A DNA stretch of 64,000 nt from positions 1,240,001 through 1,304,000 of the forward strand of contig NZ_CP059068.1 in the NCBI RefSeq assembly GCF_017798165.1, written 5' to 3'. Positions 35,126-45,011 of this stretch are shown piece after piece. The notes beneath the pieces were generated by a model, which searched no databases, was not told the DNA's origin, and saw only the letters and a program-made list of their open reading frames with translations. Numbering within the stretch: the stretch's first letter is position 1; every line of letters begins with the position of its first letter. Source of the stretch: Rhodoferax sp. AJA081-3. GTDB taxonomy: Bacteria > Pseudomonadota > Gammaproteobacteria > Burkholderiales > Burkholderiaceae_C. Made by a program: the position numbers and the translations under genes.

Positions 35126-35593
35126 ATGAAGCCTTTTGACCCCACTGACAAGGCCATTTTGCTGGCCTTGCAGCGTGATGCACGCCAGACCATGGCCGAG
35201 TTGGCCGAACACGTTTCCCTGTCGCAGTCGCCGTGCTGGCGCCGCGTACGGCAGTTGGAAGAGTCCGGCGTGATCGAGGGTTACCACGCCGCGCTGAGCC
35301 GCAAACACCTAGGCTACGGCGTGACCGGTTTTATCCACTTGCAAATGCAGGACCACACGGCTGAGACCACTGCGGCCTTCGAGCGCGAGGTCATGGCCCT
35401 GCCCCAGGTTGTGGCATGCCACAACCTGTCGGGCAACTACGATTACCTGATCGAAGCGGTGGAGGCGGACCTGGAGAGTTTTTCCACCCTGGTGCGCAAC
35501 AAGATCCGCTGCCTTCCGGGCGTGAAGGAAATTGCGACCAGCTTTTCGCTGAAGGAAGTGAAGGCCTCGGGCAGCCTGCCGGTGGGCACCTGA
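35126..35593 (+). CDS. mdeR: Lrp/AsnC family regulator, probable mdeA-mdeB activator
   Basis: This 155-residue protein has an N-terminal winged HTH (DPTDKAILLALQRDARQTMAELAEHVSLS, then SPCWRRVRQLEESGVI) and a C-terminal RAM effector domain (HLQMQDHTAE, CHNLSGNYDYLIEA). It is transcribed away from methionine gamma-lyase over a 136-base promoter with AAATT-rich half-sites. In Pseudomonas putida the equivalent Lrp protein MdeR activates mdeAB. That role here rests on synteny and family. Confidence 0.92.
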   Translation: MKPFDPTDKAILLALQRDARQTMAELAEHVSLSQSPCWRRVRQLEESGVIEGYHAALSRKHLGYGVTGFIHLQMQDHTAETTAAFEREVMALPQVVACHNLSGNYDYLIEAVEADLESFSTLVRNKIRCLPGVKEIATSFSLKEVKASGSLPVGT

Positions 35594-35654
35594 GCTGCCT
35601 ACTTACAATGCAGGCCAGTTTGCCGACCCTGCGTTGGCCTCAGAAAGACGACAA

Positions 35655-36446
35655 ATGAGCACCCAACTCCCCCCCAGCGAACCCCTCGAAGCATCCGCCA
35701 CCGAAGGCCAAACGCCCGCCAAGCCCTTCATGCGCACCATCAAGAGTTTTGTGAAACGCGCCGGCCGCACCACCACCGGTCAGGCCAAGGCGTTTGAAGA
35801 CCTGGGGCCCAAATTCCTGCTGCCCTACCAGCAAAGTGCTATCAATTTCGAAGCGATATATGCTGATTTCACGGGGGCTACAGCCCAGAATGGCTTAAGC
35901 CACTCCCCCATAGTCCTGGAAATCGGATTTGGCATGGGTGAGGCCACGGCCCACATTGCGGGTGTGCTGCCCGACACCCGTTTCCTGTGCTGCGAGGTGC
36001 ACGAGCCTGGCGTGGGCGCGCTCTTGAAACGCATTGGCGAGCAGAACATCAACAACATCCGCATCTGTGCCCATGACGCGGTGGAGGTCATCGACCACAT
36101 GCTGCCCGAAAAGAGCCTGGACGGTGTGCACATCTTCTTCCCCGACCCCTGGCACAAGACCAAACACAACAAGCGCCGCCTGATCCAGTCTCCGCTGGTG
36201 GCCAAACTGGCGCGCCGGCTCAAGCCGGGTGGCTATCTGCACTGCGCCACCGACTGGGAGCCCTATGCCCAGCAGATTCTGGAAGTGTTGACCGCCGAAC
36301 CACTGTTGAAAAACCGCGCGCTGGCCTCCAACCCCGAGTTGAATGGCTACGCACCCAAGCCGCACTACCGCCCACTGACCAAGTTTGAGAACCGCGGCAT
36401 CAAGCTGGGCCACGGTGTGTGGGACCTGGTGTTTGAGCGAATTTAG
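35655..36446 (+). CDS. trmB: tRNA (guanine-46-N7)-methyltransferase
   Basis: This 263-residue SAM enzyme forms m7G46 in tRNA variable loops. It has LEIGFGMGEATAHIA (SAM site), CCEVHEPGVGALL, IFFPDPWHKTKHNKRR (the family hallmark) and ATDWEPYAQQ. The ATG at 35655 is preceded by AAAGACG; an upstream TTG is unlikely. Residues of about 62-82 (SAINFEAIYADFTGATAQNG) are encoded by a copy of the dispersed repeat and lengthen the loop just before the SAM motif without breaking the frame. Confidence 0.96.
   Translation: MSTQLPPSEPLEASATEGQTPAKPFMRTIKSFVKRAGRTTTGQAKAFEDLGPKFLLPYQQSAINFEAIYADFTGATAQNGLSHSPIVLEIGFGMGEATAHIAGVLPDTRFLCCEVHEPGVGALLKRIGEQNINNIRICAHDAVEVIDHMLPEKSLDGVHIFFPDPWHKTKHNKRRLIQSPLVAKLARRLKPGGYLHCATDWEPYAQQILEVLTAEPLLKNRALASNPELNGYAPKPHYRPLTKFENRGIKLGHGVWDLVFERI
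35838..35900 (+). repeat. Dispersed GGGGGCTA repeat, copy 5 (in frame inside trmB)
   Basis: GCTATCAATTTCGAAGCGATATATGC precedes TTTCACGGGGGCTACAGCC. It has the same order as the intergenic copy at 59232. It lies in the non-conserved region just ahead of the SAM-binding motif. Confidence 0.85.
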
Positions 36447-36460
36447 AAGATGTGCGCCGA

Positions 36461-36558
36461 CAACGGTCAGGACGGCAGCGGGTTTTGCGTAGGTAAAGGA
36501 GGAGCCCGCACCGCGGGCGGGGGACACGAAGCAAAACCCGTTGCCGTCCTGACCGTTG
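36461..36558. repeat. Long inverted repeat with nested hairpin between trmB and the pseudouridine synthase
   Basis: The arm 36461-36488 (starts CAACGGTCAGGACGGCA) is the reverse complement of 36531-36558 (ends CCGTCCTGACCGTTG) over 28 bases with one mismatch. The 42-base loop holds a second stem, CCCGC-ACC-GCGGG (about 36504-36517). A transcript from trmB would fold this into a very stable branched structure. No coding frame explains it. Confidence 0.85.
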
Positions 36559-36573
36559 GCCCCCACGCAACCC

Positions 36574-37494
36574 ATGGCCCTGCACCGGCCTAACGCGCCC
36601 CCCAGCCGAAACGGCGTGGGCGCCAGTTGCGTGGTGCTTCCCGCCGGGCCGTGGTTGACGATGCACGAAGGTCTGGTTGCGCGCTTTCCCGGTGTACCCG
36701 CCGCACTCTGGCTGCAACGCCTGCAGGAAGGCGACGTGGTCGATGACCACGGCCAGACCATCAAGCCCGATACGCGGTACGAAGCCGGTCGGCGCCTGTA
36801 CTACTTTCGCGCGCTGGCCGCCGAGCCCCGCATTCCGTTTGAGGCCACCATACTCTGGCAGGACGAACACCTGTTGGTCGTGGACAAGCCGCATTTTTTG
36901 CCGGTTGTGCCTTCGGGCAAGTACCTGCAGGAAACCGTGCTGACCCGCCTGAAAAACGCGCTGGGGATCGATGCACTTTCCCCCATCCACCGCATCGACC
37001 GCGACACCGCAGGCCTGGTGCTGTTCTCCAAACAGGTGGCCAGCCGAGGCGCTTACCAGGAGCTGTTTCGCACCCGTCAAGTGGACAAAACCTATGAATG
37101 TGTTGCGCCGTGGAACCCGGCTCTGCCCTGGCCACTGCGCCGTGAAAGCCGCATAGTGCCCGCGACCCATTTCATGCAACAAACCGAAGTGGACGGTGCG
37201 CCCAATGCGCTGACCCACATCACCCCCATCGAGGTGCTGGGCGGACTGGCCCGCTACGCGCTCAAACCCGTCACCGGCCAACGCCACCAGTTGCGCGTAC
37301 ACATGGCGGCGTTGGGCCTGCCCATCGTGTGGGACGGCATCTACCCGACCCTGACGCCCGAGGGCAGCGCGGACTATGGTCAGCCCCTGCAACTGCTGGC
37401 CCAGACCATTGCGTTTACCGACCCCATCACCGGCGCCAGACGCCAGTTCTCCAGCCAGCGCCAACTGCGGCCCTTGGCACTGTTATTGGCCTAA
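36574..37494 (+). CDS. RluA family pseudouridine synthase
   Basis: This 306-residue enzyme isomerises uridine in rRNA or tRNA. It has the family motif [13 protein letters not shown] with catalytic Asp142, [11 protein letters not shown] before it and the [18 protein letters not shown]-terminal motif. The N-terminal part (about 30-75) looks like a degenerate S4-type segment. The ATG at 36574 is used because the earlier TTG lies inside the inverted repeat. The target site cannot be told from sequence. The gene probably shares a transcript with trmB across the structured spacer. Confidence 0.92.
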   Translation: MALHRPNAPPSRNGVGASCVVLPAGPWLTMHEGLVARFPGVPAALWLQRLQEGDVVDDHGQTIKPDTRYEAGRRLYYFRALAAEPRIPFEATILWQDEHLLVVDKPHFLPVVPSGKYLQETVLTRLKNALGIDALSPIHRIDRDTAGLVLFSKQVASRGAYQELFRTRQVDKTYECVAPWNPALPWPLRRESRIVPATHFMQQTEVDGAPNALTHITPIEVLGGLARYALKPVTGQRHQLRVHMAALGLPIVWDGIYPTLTPEGSADYGQPLQLLAQTIAFTDPITGARRQFSSQRQLRPLALLLA

Positions 37495-37604
37495 AGCGTG
37501 TCGTCTCTGCTCTGAAAAAAGAAGCAGTGACATTTGCCAACAAGCGCCGCACAATGGGCTTGGACACCCGGCTGTTTCAACCAAAAATAACGAGGAGAGC
37601 GCCC

Positions 37605-39227
37605 ATGTTCCGTCTGCAGTCCGTCACCATCGCCCAGCGCCTGGGCCTGCTGATTGCCAGCTCCATCTTTGGCATTGTGGTGCTCAGCGCCCTCTTCCTC
37701 TGGAGCGAGCGAACGCTTGTCATGGAAGAGCGCCAACTGGGTGTGCGCCAGACGGTGGAGACCGCCCACGGCATGGTGGCGCACTTCCACGCCCAGGTCG
37801 CTGCCGGCAAGATGCCCGAGGACGAGGCCAAGCAGCGTGCGCTGGCAGCCCTGAAGGCCTTGCGCTACAGCGGCAATGAGTATTTCTGGGTCAACGACAT
37901 GAGCCCCAAGATGGTCATGCACCCCATACGCCCCGAACTGGATGGCAAAGACCTGAGTGACAACAAGGACCCCACGGGCCAGCGTCTGTTTGTGGAGTTC
38001 GTCAAGGTCGTCAAGGCCCAGGGCGCGGGTTATGTGGCCTACATGTGGCCCAAGCCGGGCAGCGACAAGCCAGTGCAGAAAGCCTCGTATGTCAAAGGAT
38101 TCGAGCCCTGGGGCTGGATCATCGGGTCGGGTGTGTATGTGGACACCGTCGATACGGCCATTGGCAAACGCCTGCTGAATGCCGGTATGGGCACCGTGGT
38201 GCTGGCCGCCATGCTCTTGGGCCTGAGTGTGCTGATCACCCGCAGCATTCTGCGCCAGCTGGGGGGTGAACCTGCCGCCGCAGCCGACCTGACCCACCGC
38301 ATCGCCCAGGGCGACCTGACGGTGAACATAACACTCAAGCCCAACGACGACTCCAGCCTTTTGCACGCCATCGAAGGCATGCGCGGGAGTTTTGCCGGCA
38401 TCGTGGGCCAGGTGCGCAGTGGCTCGGAAAGTGTGGCCACGGCCAGTGCCGAAATCGCCCAGGGCAATAACGACCTCTCTGCGCGCACCGAACAACAGGC
38501 CAGCGCGCTGGAAGAGACCGCCGCCTCCATGGAAGAGCTGGGCTCCACCGTCAAACAAAACGCCGACAGCGCCCGCCAGGCCAACCAGCTGGCCCAAAGC
38601 GCCTCCACCGTGGCGGTCAAAGGGGGCGAAGTTGTGGGTCAGGTGGTGGAGACCATGAAGGGCATCAACGACGCCTCGCGCAAGATCGCCGACATCATCA
38701 GCGTCATCGACGGCATTGCCTTCCAGACCAATATCCTGGCCTTGAATGCCGCGGTAGAGGCCGCACGGGCCGGTGAGCAGGGCCGTGGTTTTGCGGTGGT
38801 GGCATCCGAAGTGCGGTCCCTCGCGGGGCGCTCGGCCGAAGCCGCCAAGGAGATCAAGCAGTTGATCAACGCCAGCGTGGAGCGTGTGGAAAAGGGCACG
38901 GCCCTGGTGGACCAGGCCGGCGAAACCATGACCGAAGTGGTCAGCTCCATCAAGCGTGTGACTGACATCATGGGTGAGATCAGCGCCGCCAGCAATGAGC
39001 AGTCTATGGGTGTGTCCCAGGTCGGAGAAGCGGTGACCCAAATGGACCAGGCCACACAACAAAATGCGGCCCTGGTCGAAGAAATGGCCGCTGCCGCCAG
39101 CAGCCTCAAGGGTCAGGCGCAGGACCTGGTGCAGGTGGTAGCGGTGTTCAAGCTACGCTCCGACGGCGGTGGCCACAGCGGCCGAACCAGCACACCGGGT
39201 GGCTCAGCGCCGCGGCTGCCCCGCTGA
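37605..39227 (+). CDS. Methyl-accepting chemotaxis protein with a single Cache sensor
   Basis: This 540-residue receptor has two membrane helices (about 12-32 and 190-212) that enclose a periplasmic sCache domain ([30 protein letters not shown]). HAMP-like and signalling domains follow, with the hairpin tip [20 protein letters not shown] and [12 protein letters not shown]. Ligands of such domains are often small carboxylic acids. CGAGGAGAG precedes the ATG. It ends in a Pro-rich tail without the CheR-binding pentapeptide and is followed by a shared terminator. Confidence 0.95.
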   Translation: MFRLQSVTIAQRLGLLIASSIFGIVVLSALFLWSERTLVMEERQLGVRQTVETAHGMVAHFHAQVAAGKMPEDEAKQRALAALKALRYSGNEYFWVNDMSPKMVMHPIRPELDGKDLSDNKDPTGQRLFVEFVKVVKAQGAGYVAYMWPKPGSDKPVQKASYVKGFEPWGWIIGSGVYVDTVDTAIGKRLLNAGMGTVVLAAMLLGLSVLITRSILRQLGGEPAAAADLTHRIAQGDLTVNITLKPNDDSSLLHAIEGMRGSFAGIVGQVRSGSESVATASAEIAQGNNDLSARTEQQASALEETAASMEELGSTVKQNADSARQANQLAQSASTVAVKGGEVVGQVVETMKGINDASRKIADIISVIDGIAFQTNILALNAAVEAARAGEQGRGFAVVASEVRSLAGRSAEAAKEIKQLINASVERVEKGTALVDQAGETMTEVVSSIKRVTDIMGEISAASNEQSMGVSQVGEAVTQMDQATQQNAALVEEMAAAASSLKGQAQDLVQVVAVFKLRSDGGGHSGRTSTPGGSAPRLPR

Positions 39228-39246
39228 CACAACCCACCCATAAGAA

Positions 39247-39273
39247 AAGGCCCCTCGGGGCCTTATTCTTTTT
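39247..39273. terminator. Rho-independent terminator shared by the chemoreceptor and acyl-CoA synthetase genes
   Basis: AAGGCCCC-TC-GGGGCCTT is a perfect 8-bp stem followed by TATTCTTTTT. On the minus strand the stem is preceded by A-rich sequence that reads as a T-run, so it can serve both converging genes. Confidence 0.9.
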
Positions 39274-39282
39274 AAGCTAGCT

Positions 39283-40962
39283 TCAGCTCCACTGCACCTT
39301 GTCTTTGCCACCGTACCAGTTGTCCACCTTGGGGGCCACCTCGCCCTCGATGCGGGCACGGCGGATTTTCATGGTGGGGGTCAGGAAGCCGTTTTCGATG
39401 GTCCAGGGCTGCTGGGCAATCACGATGAATTGCAGCTTTTCGTGGCCGACCAGATCGGCGTTCACATCCTTCAGCAGTTGGCTCAATTCGGCTTCCACAT
39501 GTTTGCGGAAGGCAGGGTCTTTCTGCTTGGGCCGCTCGTTTTCGGCCAGCACCACCATCGCATACGCAGCGGGTTGGCCAGGGCCGGAGACCATGCTCAT
39601 TTCCACCAGCGGGTGGGCGTTCAGACGGTTCTCGATGGGCGCGGGGGCCACGTATTCGCCCTTGGATGTCTTGAACAGCTCCTTGACCCGGCCGGTGATC
39701 TTGAGCAGGCCATCGGCACGGCGCTCGCCACGGTCACCGGTGCGGAAGTAACCATCCGACGTGAACACTTCGGCATCCAGATCAGGGCGCTTGTAGTAGC
39801 CCACCAATTGGCCGGGGGACTTGATCAGGATCTCGCCCTCTTCACTGATCTTGACCTCTACGCCCGGCAGGGGCAGGCCCACACAACCGGGTGCGTTGAC
39901 CTCGGGTGTGGAGTTGTGCGAATAGGCAAAGTCTTCCGACATCGCATACCCCTCCACCAGGTTCAGGCCCAGGCGTTGGTACCAGGTGATCAGCTCGGCA
40001 GGAATAGGGGCCGATCCGCTGCCGGCCAGCAAGGCCTGGTCCAGGCCCAGGTTCTTCAGCACCTTGCGTTTGACGATGCCGCTCAGGATAGGAATGCTGA
40101 GCAGACGGTTGAGCTTTTTGGGCGGCATCTTGGCGAATACGCCCTGCTGGAACTTGAGCCACAGGCGCGGCACCGAGATAAAGGTGGTGGGCCGTGCGCG
40201 GTTCAGATCCTTGACAAAGGTGTCCAGCGATTCGGCAAAGAACACATGGGTTTTGCCGTCCACCATGGATGCACACTCCACCCAGGCCCGCTCGAACACG
40301 TGGGCCAACGGCAGGTAGGACAGGATGCGGTTGTCTTCGATGTCACCGATGCGCGACTTGATGTCCTTGCTGATGTTTTCACTGACCTTGGTGATGCGCT
40401 CAAAACTGTGCATCACGCCTTTGGGTGTGCCGGTGGAGCCGGATGTGTACAGCAGGATCGCAATGTCCTTGCCTTCGCGTGTAACGCGCCCGGTCATGGG
40501 TTTGGTGCGCGCCACGATCGCATCCCAGCCTTCGTAGCTGTTCTTGGGTGCCAACGGGAAAGAGATGCAAGGCAGAGATGCGGGCACACCAGGTTTCTGC
40601 GCGTCCCAGGTGTCGAGCTTGCCGACAAACAACATGCTGGCGCCGCTGTGCTCCAGAACGTAACTGATAGTCTCTGCGGTCTCGGTGGGGAAGATGGCGA
40701 CGGTGGTGCAGCCCGCCATCCAGATGGCCAACTCGGCCATGAAGAAATGTGCGCAGTTCTTGGACAGAATGGCTACACGTGCACCAGGCTCCAGGCCTTG
40801 CGCCTTGATATGTGCTGCCATGCGGCGGGACTGATCCAGGGTTTGTTTCCAGGTGTAGTCAATGACCTGGTCGTTGCCGATGGGCTGGGTCAAATAAACC
40901 CGGTCTGCCAGCTTGGCCTCGTGATCAAAAACGTAGTCCAGAATCAGTTTGGGTTTAGCCAC
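39283..40962 (-). CDS. AMP-dependent long-chain acyl-CoA synthetase
   Basis: This 559-residue adenylating enzyme activates fatty or aryl acids to CoA thioesters. It has the P-loop-like LLYTSGSTGTPKGVMHS, the acyl site EGYAMSEDFAYSH, YFRTGDRGERRADG and the C-terminal KITGRVKELFKTSKGE with a late catalytic Lys region (LTPTMKIRR). It resembles FadD15-type synthetases. It is monocistronic with a strong terminator downstream. Chain-length preference is unknown. Confidence 0.93.
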   Translation of the reverse strand: MAKPKLILDYVFDHEAKLADRVYLTQPIGNDQVIDYTWKQTLDQSRRMAAHIKAQGLEPGARVAILSKNCAHFFMAELAIWMAGCTTVAIFPTETAETISYVLEHSGASMLFVGKLDTWDAQKPGVPASLPCISFPLAPKNSYEGWDAIVARTKPMTGRVTREGKDIAILLYTSGSTGTPKGVMHSFERITKVSENISKDIKSRIGDIEDNRILSYLPLAHVFERAWVECASMVDGKTHVFFAESLDTFVKDLNRARPTTFISVPRLWLKFQQGVFAKMPPKKLNRLLSIPILSGIVKRKVLKNLGLDQALLAGSGSAPIPAELITWYQRLGLNLVEGYAMSEDFAYSHNSTPEVNAPGCVGLPLPGVEVKISEEGEILIKSPGQLVGYYKRPDLDAEVFTSDGYFRTGDRGERRADGLLKITGRVKELFKTSKGEYVAPAPIENRLNAHPLVEMSMVSGPGQPAAYAMVVLAENERPKQKDPAFRKHVEAELSQLLKDVNADLVGHEKLQFIVIAQQPWTIENGFLTPTMKIRRARIEGEVAPKVDNWYGGKDKVQWS

Positions 40963-41132
40963 CGCATATCTCCTTATTGGTTAGGACTACAGAATACTCC
41001 ATTACATGCCCCAAACTGCTGTTAAAAGACTCTAAACTCTTTAAGCGTTAATCCCTATGGCATGGCCCCGCCGCTGCCCTCTTTTTGCGCCCTGCGCACA
41101 CCCGTGTCCCTTGTTCTTCTGGATGGAATTGT

Positions 41133-43286
41133 TTGAGCTCTGACCGATTGGCCGACCTGTCCCTGGCGGCTTTTGAAAAAGTAGTGGGCGCAACACCCGG
41201 TTTCCGGCCCCGCCTGGGCCAGCACGAGATGGCCGCCTGTGTGGCCGCCACCCTGGCACAGGCCGACCTGGGTGAACACCCCACACCGACCAAGGCCATT
41301 GCCGTCATACAGGCCGGCACCGGCGTGGGCAAGTCGGCCGCCTATGCGTCCACCGCCGTTGCCTTGGCGCTGGAGCGCAAGACCCGCGTGCTGATCTCCA
41401 CCGCCACTGTGGCACTGCAAGAGCAGCTGATGAGCAAGGACTTGCCCGCGCTGGCCCAGACCATGGACAAGCCCTTCGTTTTTGCACTGGCCAAAGGCCG
41501 CGGCCGGTACGTGTGCAAGCTCAAGCTGGAGCGCCTGGTGGGCAACGGCGGCACGGCAGACGATTTGTTTGATGCCGACAACGATGCACCTGCGCCGCAG
41601 AAGTTTGGGTCGGTGCTGTCGCAGGAAGAGGCTGAAGAGCGGCGCATCCATTTGTACGAATCCATGGCCACGCTCTTGGCCACCAACAGTTGGGACGGTG
41701 ACCGCGACACACTGGCCGACGCACCCGACCCGCGCGACTGGTCCACCGTGGCCGCCGAGCGCCACACCTGCACCGTGCGGCACTGCCCGCGCTTTCGTGA
41801 CTGCAGCTACTACGAGGCCCGCACGCGCCTGGCCGAGGCCAATGTGATCGTCGCCAACCACGACCTGGTTCTGGCATCACTAGGCATGAAGACGCTGCCC
41901 GACCTGGACAACTGCTTGGTGATCTTCGACGAAGGCCACCACCTGCCCGCCGTGGCGCTGGACCAGTTTTCCAGCAGCATGGACATGAGCAACCTGCGCT
42001 GGCTGGACAAGCTGCCCAAAATCGTGGCCGAGGTCAGCAGTGCGCTGCACCTGCACGCCGGTGAAGACGTGGCCACCGTCACCAGCCAACTCAAGGGCGC
42101 GTTGACCCAACTGGCCCGCATGGCCATGGATCTGGTGTGGGGACAGACTGGCCAGAACGCCGATGACGGGGGCAAGGACGGCACACTGCGCTTTGCGCAC
42201 GGCGTATTGCCAGAAGCGCTGACCGAACCCGTGTCCCAAATCCACGCACAGTCGTTAGGCCTGTCCAAGGCCCTGGAAGCTCTGGGCCTGGAGGTAAAGG
42301 CCGTTGCCAAGGAAGACCCCAGCCAGGCGACGCTGTGTGCGCAGCTCTACGCCAAGATGGGTGCACTGGCGCCACGCCTGAATGGTGTGGTGTCCACGGC
42401 CAGCCTGCTGCTGGAGCACGGCCCCCAACCCTTGGCCAAATGGCTGCAGGCCGAGAGTGAACACGGCTACCTGACCATGACCGCCCACGCCTGCCCCATC
42501 GTGCCCGGTGACCTGTTGCGCCAGTTCCTGTGGAGCCAGGTGCGCGGTGCGGTGTTGACATCGGCGTCGCTGACCAGCTGCGGCAGTTTTGATTATTTTC
42601 TGCACGAGGCAGGGCTCATCAATAACCCCAACGTACAGGCGCTGGAAGTGGCCAGCCCCTTTGACTACAACCGCCAAGGCCTGCTGACCGTGGTCCACAC
42701 CACGGCCGACCCCAAACAGGCCGACGCCTACACCCGCGAGATGGTGGCTGAGCTGATGAAGGACCTGACCCAGGTCGAGACCGGCGCCCTGGTGCTGTTC
42801 ACGTCCCGTGCGCAAATGCGCGTAGCCACCGACGCCCTGCCCGCATCGCTGATGGAAGTGGTGCTGGTGCAGGGCACGCAATCCCGCGCTCGCCTGCTGG
42901 CCAGCCATATGGCGCGCGTGGAGGCCGGGTTTCCTTCCGTCATCTTTGGCATGCAATCGTTTGGTGAAGGGCTGGACCTGCCCGGCAAGTTATGCGACAC
43001 CGTGTTCATCACCAAGCTGCCGTTTGCCCCGCCGTCTGAGCCGGTAGACGAGGCCCGTGCCGAATGGCTGCGCAGCGTGGGGCGTGACCCGTTCAACGAA
43101 CTGGTGATACCCGCCACCGGTATCAAGCTGCTGCAGTGGACCGGCCGCGCCATCCGCACCGAAGATGACCATGCCGCCGTCATTTGTTACGACAAACGTT
43201 TGACCCAGACTGCTTACGGCAAACGCATGCTCAACGGCCTGCCGCCTTACCGGGTGGAACAGCGCAAGAGCCGCGGTATTATTTGA
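41133..43286 (+). CDS. dinG: ATP-dependent DNA helicase DinG
   Basis: This 717-residue superfamily 2 helicase of the XPD/Rad3 type has Walker A QAGTGVGKSAAYA, a DEGHH box (VIFDEGHHLP) and motif VI QWTGRAIRTEDD. The four iron-sulfur cysteines are visible in RGRYVCKLKLERL and HTCTVRHCPRFRDCSYY. It unwinds R-loops and damaged DNA. I chose the TTG at 41133, which follows GGATGG and starts the conserved N-terminus; an upstream TTG at 41085 adds 16 residues that look non-coding. The 170-base gap upstream shows no clear signal. Confidence 0.93.
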   Translation: MSSDRLADLSLAAFEKVVGATPGFRPRLGQHEMAACVAATLAQADLGEHPTPTKAIAVIQAGTGVGKSAAYASTAVALALERKTRVLISTATVALQEQLMSKDLPALAQTMDKPFVFALAKGRGRYVCKLKLERLVGNGGTADDLFDADNDAPAPQKFGSVLSQEEAEERRIHLYESMATLLATNSWDGDRDTLADAPDPRDWSTVAAERHTCTVRHCPRFRDCSYYEARTRLAEANVIVANHDLVLASLGMKTLPDLDNCLVIFDEGHHLPAVALDQFSSSMDMSNLRWLDKLPKIVAEVSSALHLHAGEDVATVTSQLKGALTQLARMAMDLVWGQTGQNADDGGKDGTLRFAHGVLPEALTEPVSQIHAQSLGLSKALEALGLEVKAVAKEDPSQATLCAQLYAKMGALAPRLNGVVSTASLLLEHGPQPLAKWLQAESEHGYLTMTAHACPIVPGDLLRQFLWSQVRGAVLTSASLTSCGSFDYFLHEAGLINNPNVQALEVASPFDYNRQGLLTVVHTTADPKQADAYTREMVAELMKDLTQVETGALVLFTSRAQMRVATDALPASLMEVVLVQGTQSRARLLASHMARVEAGFPSVIFGMQSFGEGLDLPGKLCDTVFITKLPFAPPSEPVDEARAEWLRSVGRDPFNELVIPATGIKLLQWTGRAIRTEDDHAAVICYDKRLTQTAYGKRMLNGLPPYRVEQRKSRGII

Positions 43287-43314
43287 GCCCCATCCTCGCC
43301 CCCAAGAACCCGCC

Positions 43315-43848
43315 ATGAAAAAGCTGACCGCCTTGTTACTGCTGGTGTCCTCCCTGCTAGTGGGCTGCGAATCGATGTCGCCCACCGAATGCAAAGTTGC
43401 CGATTGGGGCCGGGTCGGCCATGCAGATGGCACGCGGGGAGAAAGTGACCGCCGCATAGCCGACTACACCGAAGACTGTGGCAAGGTCGGCGTTGTGCCC
43501 AATGCGCAGCTTTACCGTTATGGTTGGGACCAGGGCATTGTGAACTTCTGCACACCCGCCAACGGCTGGCGTGAAGGCATTGCTGGCAACTCCGGCAAGG
43601 CATCGGTCTGCCAGGGCCAGGCGGGGTACCCGGGTTTCGCGCGCTACCTGGACGCCGGCTTGCAGGTGCACAACACGCAGTCACAGATGCAGCGCAACGC
43701 ACGCGAATCCGAACGCCTGCAGCGGCGCCTGGAAGAATCCAAGAGTGATGAAGAGAAGAAAAATATCCGCAACGAGTTGCGCCACATCGACCGCGAACAG
43801 TTCCGCCTGCGCAACCAGCTGACCCAGCAGCAGATGCTGGGGCCCTGA
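43315..43848 (+). CDS. DUF2799 lipoprotein
   Basis: This 177-residue protein has a lipoprotein signal (LLLVSSLLVGC, Cys18) and the DUF2799 pattern SPTECKVADWGRVGHADG, CGKVGVVPN and YRYGWDQGIVNFCTP. The C-terminal 60 residues are a charged coiled coil (ERLQRRLEESKSDEEKKNIRN). Probably anchored in the outer membrane; function is unknown. It starts 29 bases after dinG and could share its transcript. Confidence 0.9.
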   Translation: MKKLTALLLLVSSLLVGCESMSPTECKVADWGRVGHADGTRGESDRRIADYTEDCGKVGVVPNAQLYRYGWDQGIVNFCTPANGWREGIAGNSGKASVCQGQAGYPGFARYLDAGLQVHNTQSQMQRNARESERLQRRLEESKSDEEKKNIRNELRHIDREQFRLRNQLTQQQMLGP

Positions 43849-43872
43849 GGGCAGCCCAGTACCCGCAGTGAC

Positions 43873-43893
43873 AAGCCGCGGGGCTTTTCGTTT
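43873..43893. terminator. Weak terminator after the DUF2799 gene
   Basis: AAGCC-GCGG-GGCTT is a 5-bp stem followed by TTCGTTT. It lies between two converging genes. Confidence 0.45.
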
Positions 43894-44902
43894 AGGCGGT
43901 ATGGCGCGCGAAACTGGCCTTGATCTCGGCCATCGTATCCAGGCTTAAGCGATTACCGTACTGGGTCACCACGCGGCCCGCGGCCTGATTGGCCAGCCAA
44001 GCCGCTTGGGCATGGCTGTGGCCATGCGTCACCGCGTATAAAAAGGCTCCGGCAAACATGTCCCCTGCCCCATTCGTATCCTTGGCGACCACATTGGCTG
44101 CCGGCACGGCGGTGCTTTGCCCACCTTCCAGCACCAGACAACCCTTGGCACCACGTGTCAGGCACACCGTGCGGGCCCGTTTGGCCAGTTGGGCGCAATT
44201 GGCGTCCAGGACTTTGGAATTGCACCAGACCTGGGCTTCTTCTTCGTTGCAGAACAGGTAGTCCAGACCGTCACCCAGCATGGCCTCCAGGCCTGCACGG
44301 CAGAAGTTGATCATGCTCATGTCGCTCAGCGTTGCGGCCAGGGCCACACCCGCTTCTTTGGCAACCGCACGGCCTTTAAGCGCAGCATCCAGCCCCGTGG
44401 GGGACGCGGCCAAATAACCTTCCATGTAATACACCTTGGAACGTTTGATGTCCTCTGGCTGCAAAGAGGTATGGTCAATGTCTGCGGTGGCGCCCAGAAA
44501 GGTGCTCATGCTGCGCTCGGCATCGGGCGTGACCATGACCATGCAGCTACCGGTCTGGCCGGCGGGCGACTGGCTATTCGTCAGGTTGCTGGCGACACCA
44601 TTGGCGACCAGGTCGTCGCGGTAAAAGGCGCCCAATTCGTCATCTGCCACGCGGCAGGAATAAAACGCCTTGCCACCCAGCTGGGCCAGCGCTACGACTG
44701 TATTGCCGGCCGAGCCGCCACCCGTGCGGCGCGCGTGCAGGCCCTGCACCTGGGACTGCAAATAGGCCTTGCGGTCGGCATCGATCAGCGTCATGTGCCG
44801 CTTCTCAACCCCCATGGTCTCCAACTGCGCATCGCTCACTTCGTATTCAGAATCCACCAAAGCGTTGCCAATGGCGTAGAGGTCGTAATGTGTAGTCGTC
44901 AT
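43892..44902 (-). CDS. PfkB family kinase, adenosine kinase type
   Basis: This 336-residue sugar/nucleoside kinase has GGGSAGNTVVALAQLGG (substrate site) and the ATP/catalytic motif DTNGAGDMFAGAF. The arrangement YAIGNALVDSEYEV is typical of proteins annotated as adenosine kinases in proteobacteria. The substrate could also be another ribonucleoside or sugar. The ATG at 44902 starts the conserved domain. The gene is monocistronic. Confidence 0.88.
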   Translation of the reverse strand: MTTTHYDLYAIGNALVDSEYEVSDAQLETMGVEKRHMTLIDADRKAYLQSQVQGLHARRTGGGSAGNTVVALAQLGGKAFYSCRVADDELGAFYRDDLVANGVASNLTNSQSPAGQTGSCMVMVTPDAERSMSTFLGATADIDHTSLQPEDIKRSKVYYMEGYLAASPTGLDAALKGRAVAKEAGVALAATLSDMSMINFCRAGLEAMLGDGLDYLFCNEEEAQVWCNSKVLDANCAQLAKRARTVCLTRGAKGCLVLEGGQSTAVPAANVVAKDTNGAGDMFAGAFLYAVTHGHSHAQAAWLANQAAGRVVTQYGNRLSLDTMAEIKASFARHTA

Positions 44903-45011
44903 GCGGAGGGCGGGCAAAAAAAGTTAACGGCCCCGTAGGGCCGCAGAAAAAGCGTGGCTAGGCCAGGGAAGTAGCGAGTATCGCGCGGTTTCAGCGAACT
45001 GGGCGCGTGAT

